The position numbers and the translations under genes were made by a program. Shown piece after piece: positions 15,297-24,300 of a stretch of 26,465 nucleotides of DNA. Each line of letters opens with the position of its first letter. The stretch's first letter is position 1. A model generated the notes under the pieces. The model made no database searches. It was not told where the DNA came from and saw only the letters and a program-made list of their open reading frames with translations. The DNA lies in NCBI GenBank assembly GCA_937899435.1, contig CALBQG010000117.1, positions 1-26,465 on the forward strand, in the 5' to 3' direction. This stretch comes from UBA11540 sp003445125 (GTDB lineage Bacteria; Bacillota; Clostridia; Oscillospirales; Ruminococcaceae).

Positions 15297-16159
15297 ACAT
15301 CACCATTCACGGCGACCGCACCCGTGCCGTCATCGACACCGTGGGCGCACAATTGACCTCGTTTCAGAAAAACGGCAAGGAGTACATCTGGAACGGCGAC
15401 GAAGCCTATTGGAAAGGCAGAGCGCCGCTTCTGTTTCCGTTCGTCGGCGGTCTGCGCGACGGAAAAACGCTGATCGACGGAAAGTTTTACGAAATGCCCC
15501 GTCACGGATTCATCCGTTTCAGAGAATTTGCCGTTCTTTCCCGTTCGGAAAATGCGGTTACCCTGCGTTACACTCCCGACGAAGCCACAAAAGAGGTTTA
15601 TCCGTTCGATTTTGCTTTTGACGCTTCTTATGTCATTGAAAACGATGTGCTCACTTCCAAAATCACCGTCACCAACACCGACACCCGTCCTCTGCCGTAT
15701 ACCGTCGGATTCCACACGGGCTACTACATCGATCCCGAAGATTTCGACCATTGCCGCCTGACGCTGGAAAAACCCGAAACCGTTTCCTATCCTGCCGCCG
15801 TGGTCGAAAGCGGGCTGCTGGATTTCACTCGTATGACGCCGTTTCTGAACAACGAGGACAGCTTTACCCTCAACCACCATTTCTTCGATGTGGACGCAAT
15901 CGTCATGACGAATCTCAACTCCCGCTCGGTGATGTTTGAAAATCCGAAGGGCGACCGCCGCTTCAAAATCGAATTTCCCGATTTTGAGCATCTGGTTTTC
16001 TGGTCCACTGCCAAACGCGCGCCGTTTTTGTGCATTGAACCCGTAACCGGCTGCTGCACCACCACCGAGGAAAACGATGTGTTCGAGGAAAAGCGCGACA
16101 TGACCCTTCTCGCGCCGAACGATTCCCGCTCCTACACCTGTCGGTTGACGGTACTGTAA
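15293..16159 (+). CDS. Aldose 1-epimerase family protein
   Basis: Galactose-mutarotase-fold protein of 288 residues. Family members interconvert sugar anomers or bind sugar phosphates in the cytoplasm. Seen: GAQLTSFQKNGKEYIW near the start, APLLFPFVGGLRDG (about 44-57), MPRHGFIRFREF (68-79) with the histidine-containing HGF segment of the LacX/YeaD-like branch, VGFHTGYYID with a second conserved-position histidine, and CIEPVTGCCTTTEEN, where the glutamate matches the usual catalytic base position. No export signal. Coupled to mtaB by a 4-nt overlap, though no functional link to tRNA modification is evident. The substrate cannot be assigned; given the rhamnosidases nearby, a deoxyhexose is possible but unsupported. 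Confidence 0.88.
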   Translation: MNITIHGDRTRAVIDTVGAQLTSFQKNGKEYIWNGDEAYWKGRAPLLFPFVGGLRDGKTLIDGKFYEMPRHGFIRFREFAVLSRSENAVTLRYTPDEATKEVYPFDFAFDASYVIENDVLTSKITVTNTDTRPLPYTVGFHTGYYIDPEDFDHCRLTLEKPETVSYPAAVVESGLLDFTRMTPFLNNEDSFTLNHHFFDVDAIVMTNLNSRSVMFENPKGDRRFKIEFPDFEHLVFWSTAKRAPFLCIEPVTGCCTTTEENDVFEEKRDMTLLAPNDSRSYTCRLTVL

Positions 16160-16173
16160 AATTTCAAAAAGAC

Positions 16174-16213
16174 GACCGAAGCCCGCGCGGAAATTTCCGC
16201 GCGGGCTTCGGTC
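16174..16213 (-). terminator. Terminator between the convergent epimerase-family and lipoprotein genes
   Basis: 20-bp perfect inverted repeat centred on AAATTT, lying between two genes that end toward each other. The minus-strand side runs into TCTTTTT; the plus-strand side has no T-run. It probably serves mainly the lipoprotein gene and secondarily the plus-strand unit. Confidence 0.75.
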
Positions 16214-16242
16214 TCTATCTAAACAGGGGGAGATATCAAAAT

Positions 16243-17373
16243 TCAGTTTACGGTGACCAAGACGGCATAATTCTCCGTCGGTTTGTCCGTGCGCACCCAC
16301 AGGCACTCGTACCACGGATCCCACCGGGTTCGCAAAAACGACACCTTGCCTTCCGGTCCTTCGCAGTTTTCCGAAGAAAATATGGTTCTCGCAACTCTCG
16401 TGTCATACAAAAACACCGCCGATTGCTGTTCTTCTCCGTCCCCGCAAAATATCAGCAGACCGTCGAACACATAGCAATCGCGCACACCCTGCGTCTCCGG
16501 AACCGGTGTCAGTTCCTTTTCGCCGAGCGTTTTGGTATAGAGTTCCCCGTCAAGCACCACCGCCAGCCGCGTGCCGTCAAATGCCGCCGCGTCCGTGTTT
16601 TTATCCAGTGCGAGAAGCTCGGCGGTTTCTCTGCTCTCCAGGTTCATTCCCACAAGCATTTTCTTCCCGTCCGCGTCCTCCTGCACATAGGCAATATGCC
16701 CGTTGCAGATCACAGGCGGGCAATACCGCGAAATTTCGGTTTTCTGTTTAAACAGCGGGGTAATCTCGCCGCTTACGATATTGAGTGCCATGACCGTGAA
16801 GGTATCCGATGCTTTGCCGCCTTCGCCCGTCTTTGCACATTCGCTCCAAAGGAAGAAGTCTTTGCCTCTTTGGGATGTCTCTGTCAGGCTGTCCGCGGCA
16901 AAAACCGTGCCCTCTTTCGGCGTGTACACCACAGTGTTTTCCAGGGTTTTCAAATCGGTTTTCCAAAGGCGGAGCACGGTGTCTCCGTCCGGCTCACAAC
17001 CGATCCAATACAGTTCATCTTCTGCGGGACAAAGCTCATAGGCAAAAATCGGAAGGAGTGTTTTTTCCATCTCGAAATAAGTTTTTTGCCGATACACATT
17101 CCGACACCCGGGCGTATACTGACGGGTGGTGAACCAAAAGCCCTGATTACGGTCGCCGATCACCGGCTGTGTCACATCATACGTTTCCTGACCGTCGTCC
17201 GACTCGGAAGGGGCTTTTTCGTACAGAGAAATCCACCGTGTCTTTACCGCCGCAGGTTTGAAACCCAATTCGCTCACGGTGCCGGAGAATCCCGACCGTT
17301 TTTTGCTTTCGCAGGAAGCCATGGTTCCCAAACATACTGCTGCCGACAGGAAAATTGCAAGGATTTTTTTCAT
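16243..17373 (-). CDS. Predicted lipoprotein, probable beta-propeller, function unknown
   Basis: 376 residues. The N-terminus is a lipoprotein signal (MKKILAIFLSAAVCLGTMAS followed by C21; lipobox MASC), so the mature protein is predicted to be anchored to the outer face of the membrane. The body is rich in short beta strands with recurring hydrophobic-aromatic patterns (ELYWIGCEPDGDTVLRLWKTD, IAYVQEDADGKKMLVGM, LAVVLDGELYTKTL, YECLWVRTD), as in a propeller sensor or WD/TolB-like domain. No catalytic motif seen. Six or more cysteines are present in the mature part, unusual for such proteins. It has no operon partner. Two copies of an ECF-like promoter lie directly upstream, suggesting expression under envelope stress; that is inference. 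No known family recognised. Confidence 0.82.
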   Translation of the reverse strand: MKKILAIFLSAAVCLGTMASCESKKRSGFSGTVSELGFKPAAVKTRWISLYEKAPSESDDGQETYDVTQPVIGDRNQGFWFTTRQYTPGCRNVYRQKTYFEMEKTLLPIFAYELCPAEDELYWIGCEPDGDTVLRLWKTDLKTLENTVVYTPKEGTVFAADSLTETSQRGKDFFLWSECAKTGEGGKASDTFTVMALNIVSGEITPLFKQKTEISRYCPPVICNGHIAYVQEDADGKKMLVGMNLESRETAELLALDKNTDAAAFDGTRLAVVLDGELYTKTLGEKELTPVPETQGVRDCYVFDGLLIFCGDGEEQQSAVFLYDTRVARTIFSSENCEGPEGKVSFLRTRWDPWYECLWVRTDKPTENYAVLVTVN

Positions 17374-17412
17374 TTTCGCGTTCCTTTTTGCAATAAATCT
17401 CGCAAAAAACGC

Positions 17413-17459
17413 TTTTCACCTATATAGACGATGAAAATCGCGATTTGCTACAAGTTTTT
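17413..17459 (-). repeat. 47-bp direct repeat, copy 1
   Basis: Differs from copy 2 (17556-17602) at only 2 of 47 positions; the starts are 143 bp apart. It contains the palindrome AAATCGCGATTT between the two presumed promoter boxes. Proximal to the lipoprotein gene. Confidence 0.95.
17425..17452 (-). promoter_or_regulatory. Candidate ECF-sigma promoter of the lipoprotein gene (copy 1)
   Basis: Minus strand: TGTAGC (17447-17452), 16-nt spacer, CGTCTA (17425-17430). ECF sigma factors typically use AAC-like -35 and CGTC/CGTA -10 boxes (for example sigma-X and sigma-M types). Transcription would begin about 45 nt before the lipoprotein ATG. No sigma-A boxes are seen at this spacing. Confidence 0.5.
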
Positions 17460-17555
17460 TCAAAATTTTTCAAAATTTCCGAAAAATTTTTTCAATACCG
17501 CAAAAAAAGCCGTTTTGTGTTGTATTTTTTCTGTATACCGACCTTTTTTTGAGTG

Positions 17556-17602
17556 TTTTCACTTATATAGACGATGAAAATTGCGATTTGCTACAAGTTT
17601 TT
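17556..17602 (-). repeat. 47-bp direct repeat, copy 2
   Basis: Second copy, 2 mismatches from copy 1, farther from the lipoprotein gene and 38 nt from the rhamnosidase terminator. One mismatch breaks the inner palindrome (AAATCGCAATTT). Confidence 0.95.
17568..17595 (-). promoter_or_regulatory. Candidate ECF-sigma promoter (copy 2)
   Basis: Same boxes as copy 1, TGTAGC (17590-17595) and CGTCTA (17568-17573) with an identical 16-nt spacing. It would give a longer leader, or a short non-coding transcript, reading into copy 1. Confidence 0.4.
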
Positions 17603-17639
17603 CCGATTTTTTTAAAAAAACTTTCAAAACAGAAAAAAT

Positions 17640-17676
17640 CCCCGCGCGGCGGTCAAAAAATGACCGCCGCGCGGGG
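17640..17676 (-). terminator. Terminator of the frameshifted rhamnosidase gene
   Basis: 16-bp perfect GC-rich stem with a 5-nt loop, followed on the minus strand by ATTTTTTC, 26 nt after the gene's stop codon. Confidence 0.85.
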
Positions 17677-17701
17677 CAAAACACGCACAACTTGCGAAAA
17701 T

Positions 17702-19939
17702 TTATGATTTTTTCTTCAAAATCACCACGACAACCGCGGCAAGCACCAGCGCACCCGCCACGCACGCGCCGACAATCAGCGGAATATTCGCGCTGCCCGA
17801 CGGTTGTACTGAGGTATCCGATACCGTTTGCGACACGGTCGGTTCGGTCGGATCTGCCGTGCCTTTGGAAACACCTTTCACCGTGAACGAATACGTTCCC
17901 GAAGAAAGCTCATACACGCCTGCCGTGTCCGTCGCCGTCACGCCTTCCGACTGCTCGGCTTTCTTTCCGCTTTCCAACACTTCCGTGCCGCCCTGAAGCG
18001 GCAAAGTCAGCGTTGCCGTCGCATTGGCGGGAATCGTCACGTCATAGACAAAATCGCCGTTTTCATATTTCCATGCGCTTTCGATCTTACCGTAGTGCGA
18101 CTGATAGCTTCCCTTGGCGTAGGTCAGCGTGCCGCCGGGCGTCGGATGGAGATACAGATGCCGATAACCGGTCTGTTCGGAATCGGTATCAATTCCCAGC
18201 ACATAGCGGTACAGCCATTCCGCCGCCGCACCGTAAGGGTAATGGTTCAGCGAAGAATACATATTGGTGAATTGCAGGGTATTGTCCTCGGTTTCCTTGA
18301 TCGCGTTCCACACCTCGAAGGTTGTGGTGCCGCCCATTTTCACCTGGTAGAGAAGCGAAGGATACGCTTCGTTTTCAATCAGCCGGTACGCCGCTTCGGC
18401 ATAGCCGTTTTCCGTCAGTGCGGCGTGCAGGATATTGATTCCCAAAAAGCCCACTTTGGTGGCATAGTTGTTTTCTTCCAGCAGATTGACGAGATTTTTT
18501 GCCGCCGCGGCACGATCCTCTTCGTCAAACAGATGAAATTGCAGACCCAGCGCATAGGACGTCTGTGTGCCGACCAGCGTTTTCCCTTCGCCGTCCGTGC
18601 AGGCGCGCACCCACGCTTTACGGTACTGCTCGGCAATGTCCGCATACTTTTTTGCTTCTTCCGTTTTTCCGAGGACAGTCGCCGCTTTGCTGACGAGCTG
18701 TGCCGCATAACAGCTGTATGCATTGTTTGTAACCAGCAGATTGGTCGGTTCCAGGGTCGTCCAGTCGCCGTACTGCGCACCCGGCTGCTGTGCCACACCG
18801 TCGGGGCGTTCCAGGTCACCGTATTCCGTCAGGGTGCTGTTTTCCACAAGGCAATCCACTTCCCGCGTCATTGCCGTGAAATTTTCTTCCAACACACGGA
18901 CATCCCCGTACTGTTGATACAGCGTCCAGGGAATAATTACCATGGCGTCACTCCAGCCGTTGACCACATTGGAGCTGCCCCAGGTCGGAGCAGGCGCCGC
19001 TTCGGGGATTCCGCCGTTGGAGCCTTGTCCCAGACGCAGATCCTTGCAGTATTTTTCAAAAAACGTGATCGCGTCCAGATTGAACGTCGCGGTACGGGAA
19101 TAAAGCTGCGCATCGCCCGCCCAGCCCGTGCGCTCGCCGCGCTGCGGGCAATCGGTGGGGGTATTGAGGAAGTTGCTGATATTTGACCAGTAGGAGTTCA
19201 GATAGTACCGATTAAGCAGTTCATTGGAGCTTTCAAAGGTTCCGGTGCGCGAAAGGTCGGTATACAGTGCCAGCGCTTTCACATCCGAAAACATCGCAGC
19301 GTACACGTTTTTGTTTTCGCCTTCGATTTGCATATAGCGGAAGCCGTGGGACGTCATGGTCGGAGAGAAAACCTCTCCGTCCGGGTCGCCCTTACAGATA
19401 TAATAATCCGTTGCCTGGGCATCCGAAAGATTCTTGCGGAACACCGTGCCGGGGTTACCGTCCGAATTTTCCAGTTTCTTTTCGTTGAGGATTTCGCCGT
19501 AGGTGAATTTCAGTTTTGTCCCCGCAGGGGCTTTGATCTTCACCGAAACCGCTCCCGCCATGTTCTGACCGAAGTCGTAGACCACCACATTGGCGGTGGG
19601 AGAAGAATAAAATTTCGGTACAAGCTCTTCGCCCGCACGGATCGGCGGGGTCGCCGTATAGACGGGCGTTTTGGAAACACCGAGATCGCCTGCGGTCGTC
19701 ACCTTCGCCGCGATCCAGCCTTCCTCCTTACAGCCCGCGGTATGCCAGTTTTCCACCTCATAGCGCGCGTCGTAGGTCTCACCGTTCATATAATCCTGAT
19801 AGCGGATAGGACCGTTGTTGTAGGATTTCCAGTTTCCGTCCGTCACCACGGTTTCGGTTGTGCCGTCGGCATAGGTCAGATCCAGGCGCACCAGCAGTCC
19901 GAATTTTCCCCGAAGTTGTTCCACTTGGTATGCAGCCAT
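17702..19939 (-). CDS. Alpha-L-rhamnosidase GH78, C-terminal catalytic part of the frameshifted gene, membrane-anchored
   Basis: Back portion (up to 745 codons from an ATG at 19937-19939 that is probably not a natural start; real similarity begins about residue 12). It holds the end of the rhamnosidase N-domain (GETYDARYEV), the concanavalin-like domain (VVYDFGQNMAGAVSVKI), the (alpha/alpha)6 catalytic barrel and a C-terminal beta domain. DCPQRGERTGWAGD (263-276) carries the presumed general acid E269; TTTFEVW carries E542, at the presumed base position. The end is a Thr/Ser/Pro linker, one membrane helix (about 719-741) and KKKS, so the enzyme would be displayed on the cell surface. Alone it lacks an export signal and most of the N-domain, so it is probably inactive unless the frame is restored. 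Confidence 0.8.
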   Translation of the reverse strand: MAAYQVEQLRGKFGLLVRLDLTYADGTTETVVTDGNWKSYNNGPIRYQDYMNGETYDARYEVENWHTAGCKEEGWIAAKVTTAGDLGVSKTPVYTATPPIRAGEELVPKFYSSPTANVVVYDFGQNMAGAVSVKIKAPAGTKLKFTYGEILNEKKLENSDGNPGTVFRKNLSDAQATDYYICKGDPDGEVFSPTMTSHGFRYMQIEGENKNVYAAMFSDVKALALYTDLSRTGTFESSNELLNRYYLNSYWSNISNFLNTPTDCPQRGERTGWAGDAQLYSRTATFNLDAITFFEKYCKDLRLGQGSNGGIPEAAPAPTWGSSNVVNGWSDAMVIIPWTLYQQYGDVRVLEENFTAMTREVDCLVENSTLTEYGDLERPDGVAQQPGAQYGDWTTLEPTNLLVTNNAYSCYAAQLVSKAATVLGKTEEAKKYADIAEQYRKAWVRACTDGEGKTLVGTQTSYALGLQFHLFDEEDRAAAAKNLVNLLEENNYATKVGFLGINILHAALTENGYAEAAYRLIENEAYPSLLYQVKMGGTTTFEVWNAIKETEDNTLQFTNMYSSLNHYPYGAAAEWLYRYVLGIDTDSEQTGYRHLYLHPTPGGTLTYAKGSYQSHYGKIESAWKYENGDFVYDVTIPANATATLTLPLQGGTEVLESGKKAEQSEGVTATDTAGVYELSSGTYSFTVKGVSKGTADPTEPTVSQTVSDTSVQPSGSANIPLIVGACVAGALVLAAVVVVILKKKS

Positions 19940-21225
19940 CCCGCGCCCACATAGGCGCCGATCGCGTTCTGCCCGCTTTGCACAAGCGAGGTCACGTCAT
20001 AGGTCTGGTACAGCAGATTGCGGGAATAGTCCGTCCTTCCGGGATTGAAATAGCTGTCCGTCACCGTCTGACCGTTGAGGTACATTTCATAATTGCCCGC
20101 CGAGGTGACATACAGTCTTGCCGAAGTCACTGCCGCCTTTGCCGAAAATTCCCGACGGAACATCAGCGCCGGCGCATTGACATACGACCCCAAATTGACG
20201 GTTCTTCCGTCGGCAATCGCGGCGGCGCCGTCGGTGGCACGGATGCAGAAGCGGTCGTTTTCCACGGTGAACGTGCCGTCCTCATTGCGGACACCCGAAG
20301 AAAAAACCGCTTCGCCGTCAAACTTTTCGTCAAGCAGGACTTTTCCGTTTTCGTCGGTCACCTTCAGATTGTCAAATGTTCCCTTTTCGCCCGATTCCTC
20401 ATAAAATCCGACAAAGCCGAGGCTGAATGGAAGAAAACTGTTCTGATAAATCTGAATCCCGTTAATATACGTCGTAATCTTTCCTTTTTCGGAAACGATT
20501 TTCAGGCGGGCGAATTTTTCCGTCACATCCGCTTTGGAAATTCCCAGTTCCGTAAGGGAAACACCCGTCCAGCCGGGTTCGGGGTTGGAGGCGTATTCTT
20601 TTCCCGTTTCCCACAGGGTCGGGCGCCAGCTCACGCGTTCCTCTCCGGCGGCAATCTGCCACGCATAATACTGCGTGCGATCCTTCACACCGAAAATCAC
20701 GCCCGCCGCACCGGCATCCACCCGCACGTCGGCTTCCACGGTGAAGGACTTGATATCAAATCCGGAAGCATCCAGCTGCTCGGCAGTAATCCACTGCGCG
20801 CCCGCCCAGCCGTTATTTCCGAGTCCCGTTTCAAAAAAGGCGGGCGCGGATTCCGCCGTCGTGCCGTTCTGGTCGGTCACGATCACCTTCCACCACATGC
20901 GTGTCTGCGCCGAAAGCGTGCCGCGATAGTCCGCCGACGGAAGATCGCTTTCCACGGTGCCGCTGTCCCACGCGTCATAATTTCCCGCCCGAAGAGATTC
21001 TTCCGACAGAGAAGCCACCACCCGATAGCTTTTTTGTTTCCGTCCGCGCCGATCGGAGTTCATCTCCCAGGTCAGCCGCGGGGTTTCCGCATCAATTCCG
21101 ATCGGATCGGTCAGATATTCCGTCCGCGGATTCTCCACCGAAAAGACCGATTCTTCGGCAAACACCGGTGTCGCCGCCAAAAGCATGGCGACCGCCAGTA
21201 CTATCGCCGCCGTTTTTCTGAACAT
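19876..21225 (-). CDS. Alpha-L-rhamnosidase GH78, N-terminal secreted part of the frameshifted gene
   Basis: Front portion, 449 codons ending at the out-of-frame stop 19876. Seen: a signal peptide (1-23, MFRKTAAIVLAVAMLLAATP then VFA), a Fn3-like N-terminal domain of GH78 enzymes (about 30-135, PIGIDAETPRLTWEM ... TRMWWKVIVTDQNG), and an inserted concanavalin/LamG-like domain (about 155-305, FTVEADVRVDAGAAGVIFG ... INGIQIYQNSFLPFSLGFVGFYEESG). The start of the rhamnosidase N-domain follows (from about 352, APALMFRREF ... YLNGQTVTDSYFNPGRTDY). The last ten residues are frameshift product. Start ATG has AGGAGG upstream and its own promoter. Without the back half it has no catalytic domain. Confidence 0.8.
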   Translation of the reverse strand: MFRKTAAIVLAVAMLLAATPVFAEESVFSVENPRTEYLTDPIGIDAETPRLTWEMNSDRRGRKQKSYRVVASLSEESLRAGNYDAWDSGTVESDLPSADYRGTLSAQTRMWWKVIVTDQNGTTAESAPAFFETGLGNNGWAGAQWITAEQLDASGFDIKSFTVEADVRVDAGAAGVIFGVKDRTQYYAWQIAAGEERVSWRPTLWETGKEYASNPEPGWTGVSLTELGISKADVTEKFARLKIVSEKGKITTYINGIQIYQNSFLPFSLGFVGFYEESGEKGTFDNLKVTDENGKVLLDEKFDGEAVFSSGVRNEDGTFTVENDRFCIRATDGAAAIADGRTVNLGSYVNAPALMFRREFSAKAAVTSARLYVTSAGNYEMYLNGQTVTDSYFNPGRTDYSRNLLYQTYDVTSLVQSGQNAIGAYVGAGWLHTKWNNFGENSDCWCAWI

Positions 21226-21252
21226 ATCCTGCCTCCTGCCGTTTTTTCTTTT

Positions 21253-21280
21253 ATCATATCAAATACACAAAAAAAGACAA
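21253..21280 (-). promoter_or_regulatory. Probable sigma-A promoter of the frameshifted rhamnosidase gene
   Basis: Minus strand: -35 TTGTCT (21275-21280), 16-nt spacer, -10 TATGAT (21253-21258), 28 nt before the ATG. The -35 overlaps the tail of the upstream terminator, a compact arrangement. Confidence 0.55.
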
Positions 21281-21308
21281 GTCGGAAACGCATATTTTCC
21301 GGCTTGTC
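21276..21308 (-). terminator. Terminator of the intact rhamnosidase gene
   Basis: Stem GACAAGCCGGAAA / TTTCCGACTTGTC on the minus strand with one mismatch, followed directly by seven Ts, 29 nt after the stop at 21338. Confidence 0.82.
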
Positions 21309-21337
21309 AGACGAGCGAATCGTTCATTTTTGCAAAA

Positions 21338-24300
21338 TCAGTACCAACGGTTTTCCTCTCCGCCGAGCCACAGAGAATCGTCGTTATCCACCGCAGCGAC
21401 CAGTTCTCTCAGCTGCAAAAGCACCTTTTGCTGTTCCTGCGTGGGATTTTCCACGGCTTCGTAGGTCTTCAATGCCGCTTGCGCACATTCAAAATACGAC
21501 CGTTCCAGCGTTTCGGAGAACTGGTACTCCCATTGAGCCGACTCATTCTCGCGCGTACAGATATAAAACGCCGCCGTCAGTTTCATGGTATATGCCGACG
21601 TTTTCCGGGGAATCTGCGTCAGCACGCCCGTGAAGGTCAGGGTTTCGGCATCCTGCGCGTAAATTTTCTTCGCCGGAATATCCAGCACGACGGGATTGCC
21701 GCCAAGATATGCCGTGATCAGGTCGGTATTTTCCAGCAGTTCGCTCGGTGCGACAATTGTGCCGAAACGAAGGTTATTGCTGTCGGCATAGGCATACATT
21801 TCTTCGCCGTAATAAGCATCATACCACACGTTTTTCTCCACGGTGGCGGCAAAGCGCAAGCCCGGATTCGTGCCGAGGCGGATATTTGCGCCCCTGACGG
21901 TGATCGATTCGGTCAAACCGCCGCGCGCGTTTTTCACCGTGAAGCTGTGCGAACCCGACGAAACGGCATATACCGCTTCCTTTTCGGTTTCGGAAATCAT
22001 GACAGCGGAAGAATCCGTCAGCACCGTTTTTCCTTTTTCTTTTTGAAGAGTGACGGTTGCCGTGGTATTGGCGGGAATCTCAAAGGTATACACACAGTCG
22101 CTGCCCTTATATTCCCAGCCGCTTCGGATGGTTCCGTACTGCGAATCAAAGCGTCCGCGGGCATAGGTCAGCGTGCCGCCCGGAGTCGGATGCAGCAGAA
22201 TATGCTTATAGCCCGGTTGTTCTTCGTCCGCATCGATGCCCAGCACATAACGGTACAGCCATTCAGAAACGGAGCCGTAGCAATAGTGATTGAGCGAATT
22301 GGAAATGGCAATCTTTCCTTCGTCGTTCTGCGTCATGCCGCCCCAGTTTTCAAAAATCGTGGTGGCACCCAGCGTGACGGGATACAGCCAAGAAGGAAAC
22401 GCCCGCTGTTCCAACAGCGTATAAGCCGTATCGCTGTGACCGCTGTCGGTCAGCGACGGATTGAGGAAATTCACGCCCAAAAATCCCGTCTTCAGGCGGT
22501 TTCCGTTTTGTTCGATCAATTCCACCAGGCGGTTTGCCGCCGTTTCACGATCTTTTTCGTCAAAGAGCGAGAACTGCAAGCCCAGCACATAGGACGTCTG
22601 CGTTTCGCACAGCGTTTTTCCCGCGCCGTCGGTGCAATTGTCCACCCATGCCTTGCGGAAGCCCTCCGCCACTTCGGCATAGTGCGCCGCGTCTTCGGTT
22701 TTGTGCAGTACCTGCGCGGTTTTGGTCATCAGTTGTGCAGCATAGGCGGCATAGGCGTTATTGGTGACGCGCGGCGGCGTGGTCTCCTGTGCCAGCCAGT
22801 CGCCGTACTGCGACTTGTCGGGACGCAGATAATGGTCGCTTACCGCCACCAGATGATCCACCCAGGCGCACATTCCGGTATAGTTTTCTTCCAGCACGCG
22901 GGTATCGCCGTATGCCAGATACAGTGTCCACGGAATTACCACCGCCACATCACCCCAGCCCGCGGCGGTATCCGTTCCGCGCCAGGTCGGTGCGGGTGCT
23001 GCTTCGGGATAATTGCCGTTCGCGTCGCGATCGGCACGCACATCGCGGATGTATTTTTCCAGAAACGCAAAGCTGTTCAGATTATAGGTAGCCGTGCGGG
23101 CATAGATCTGCGCATCGCCCGTCCAGCCCGTGCGTTCGCCGCGCTGCGGGCAGTCGGTCGGGATTGCAAGGAAATTGTCAATATTCGACCAGTACGAGTT
23201 GGAAAACAATTGATTGACGTCGCTGTCCGAACATTCAAACCATCCGGTGCGCTCCATATCGTTATAAAGCACATACCCTTTCACATCGACAAGCAGGCTT
23301 CCGACCTCTTCCAACGGGAAATTCACCGCTTCCACCTGCATATAGCGGAAGCCGTGGTAGGTCATGGTCGGGTGAAAAATCTCGCCGTCGGGATCGCCCT
23401 TGCAGACATAGAAATCCGTCGCCTGCGCATCGGTCAGATTACCGCGGTACACCGATCCCGGCACTCCGTTATCCTGCCACGAAACGAGATTTCCGTTGGT
23501 AACTTCGCCGTAGGTCAGTTTGATTTTCTGCCCCTTTTCGCCGCGGATTTTCAGGTACGGAATACCTGCCATATTCTGACCGAAATCGTACACAAACGTA
23601 TTGTCGGCAACCTTTTCGACCGCCACGGGGGTCAGTTTCACGCCCGCAGTGACCGGCTGTTCGGCAGATGCCGTCGGGGTCGCCGCCACGCGCATTGCCT
23701 GTGCCGTGCGGCAGACCGCGTACTCCCACGCGCGGTCGTCCAGTCCTGCCTCGCTCCAGCCTTCGACCTCATAATTGGCATCATAGGTCTCGCCGTTCAT
23801 GAGATCCTCATAGCGGATCGGTCCGTCGGAATACGTCTTGAACGTGCCGTCCGACACCACGGTAGTTTTCGTACCGTCCGCATAAGTGACGTCCAATTTC
23901 ATCAGCAGTCCGAAATAGGAACCGAAATTGTTCCATTTGGTCTGGAACCAGCCGTGTCCCACATAGGCGCCGAAAGCATTGGCTCCTTTTTTCAGCATCG
24001 AGGTGACATCGTAGGTTTGATACTGTAAAGTATGCGAATAGTTCGTGCGTCCGGGATTGAAATAGGTTTCCGACACCTTCTGCCCGTTCAGGTACGCTTC
24101 GTGATTTCCCGCCGAGGTGAGATACAACCGCGCCGAAGCGATTTCCTTTTCCAGCGTAAATTCCTTACGGAACATCGGGGCGGGTTCGTTGATTTTGTTG
24201 GTTGCCCCGTTTTTCGGACGGTTGTCGGGGTTTTCCTGCTCCTGTTCCGTCGTTTTATTGACGCAAAACACATTGCTCTTCACCGAAAGCGCGCCGTCCG

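Larger units (their letters stand above)
17374..17701. other. AT-rich intergenic region with duplicated promoter-like element
   Basis: A 328-nt stretch with no credible gene. It holds two copies of a 47-bp repeat (17413-17459, 17556-17602), a 96-nt very AT-rich separator, and the terminator of the rhamnosidase gene at 17640-17676. The short ORFs that cross it have no ribosome site and run through the terminator. Confidence 0.8.
17702..21225 (-). pseudogene. Alpha-L-rhamnosidase (GH78) gene interrupted by one frameshift
   Basis: Two overlapping minus-strand reading frames encode the front and back of one GH78 enzyme. Alignment with the intact neighbour at 21338-25273 places the break after TKWNNFG: the front frame leaves the family pattern at ENSDCWCAWI, while the back frame resumes it with KFGLLVRLDLTYADG. 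The minus-strand run GGGGAAAATTC at 19901-19911 is one base short; adding one A would give WNNFGEKFGLL, the same length as WNNFGSYFGLL in the paralogue. Restored, the protein would be about 1174 residues with signal peptide and C-terminal membrane anchor. No other defect is seen, so the change is recent or a sequencing error in a homopolymer. Confidence 0.85.

Noticed and set aside
17413..17602. Mobile mini-element or CRISPR-like repeat
   Set aside because: Only two copies, no terminal inverted repeats or target duplication, no regular short spacer; promoter boxes aimed at the adjacent gene explain it better.
17559..17765. Possible 68-codon minus-strand gene in the lipoprotein upstream region
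   Set aside because: It starts inside the rhamnosidase gene in another frame and crosses its terminator and the 47-bp repeat.
19876..19939. Programmed -1 ribosomal frameshift joining the two rhamnosidase halves
   Set aside because: The reading-frame position gives G GAA AAT, not an X XXY YYZ slippery heptamer, and the intact paralogue needs no shift. An indel in the G4A4 run explains it better.
21185..24028. Long plus-strand open frame (947 codons) opposite the rhamnosidase genes
   Set aside because: Antisense shadow of GC-rich minus-strand coding; composition is rich in Arg, His, Phe and Ile without domain pattern, and it spans the junction of two well-supported genes. The same applies to the long plus-strand frames opposite the PBP gene (3295-5124) and at 19858-21633.
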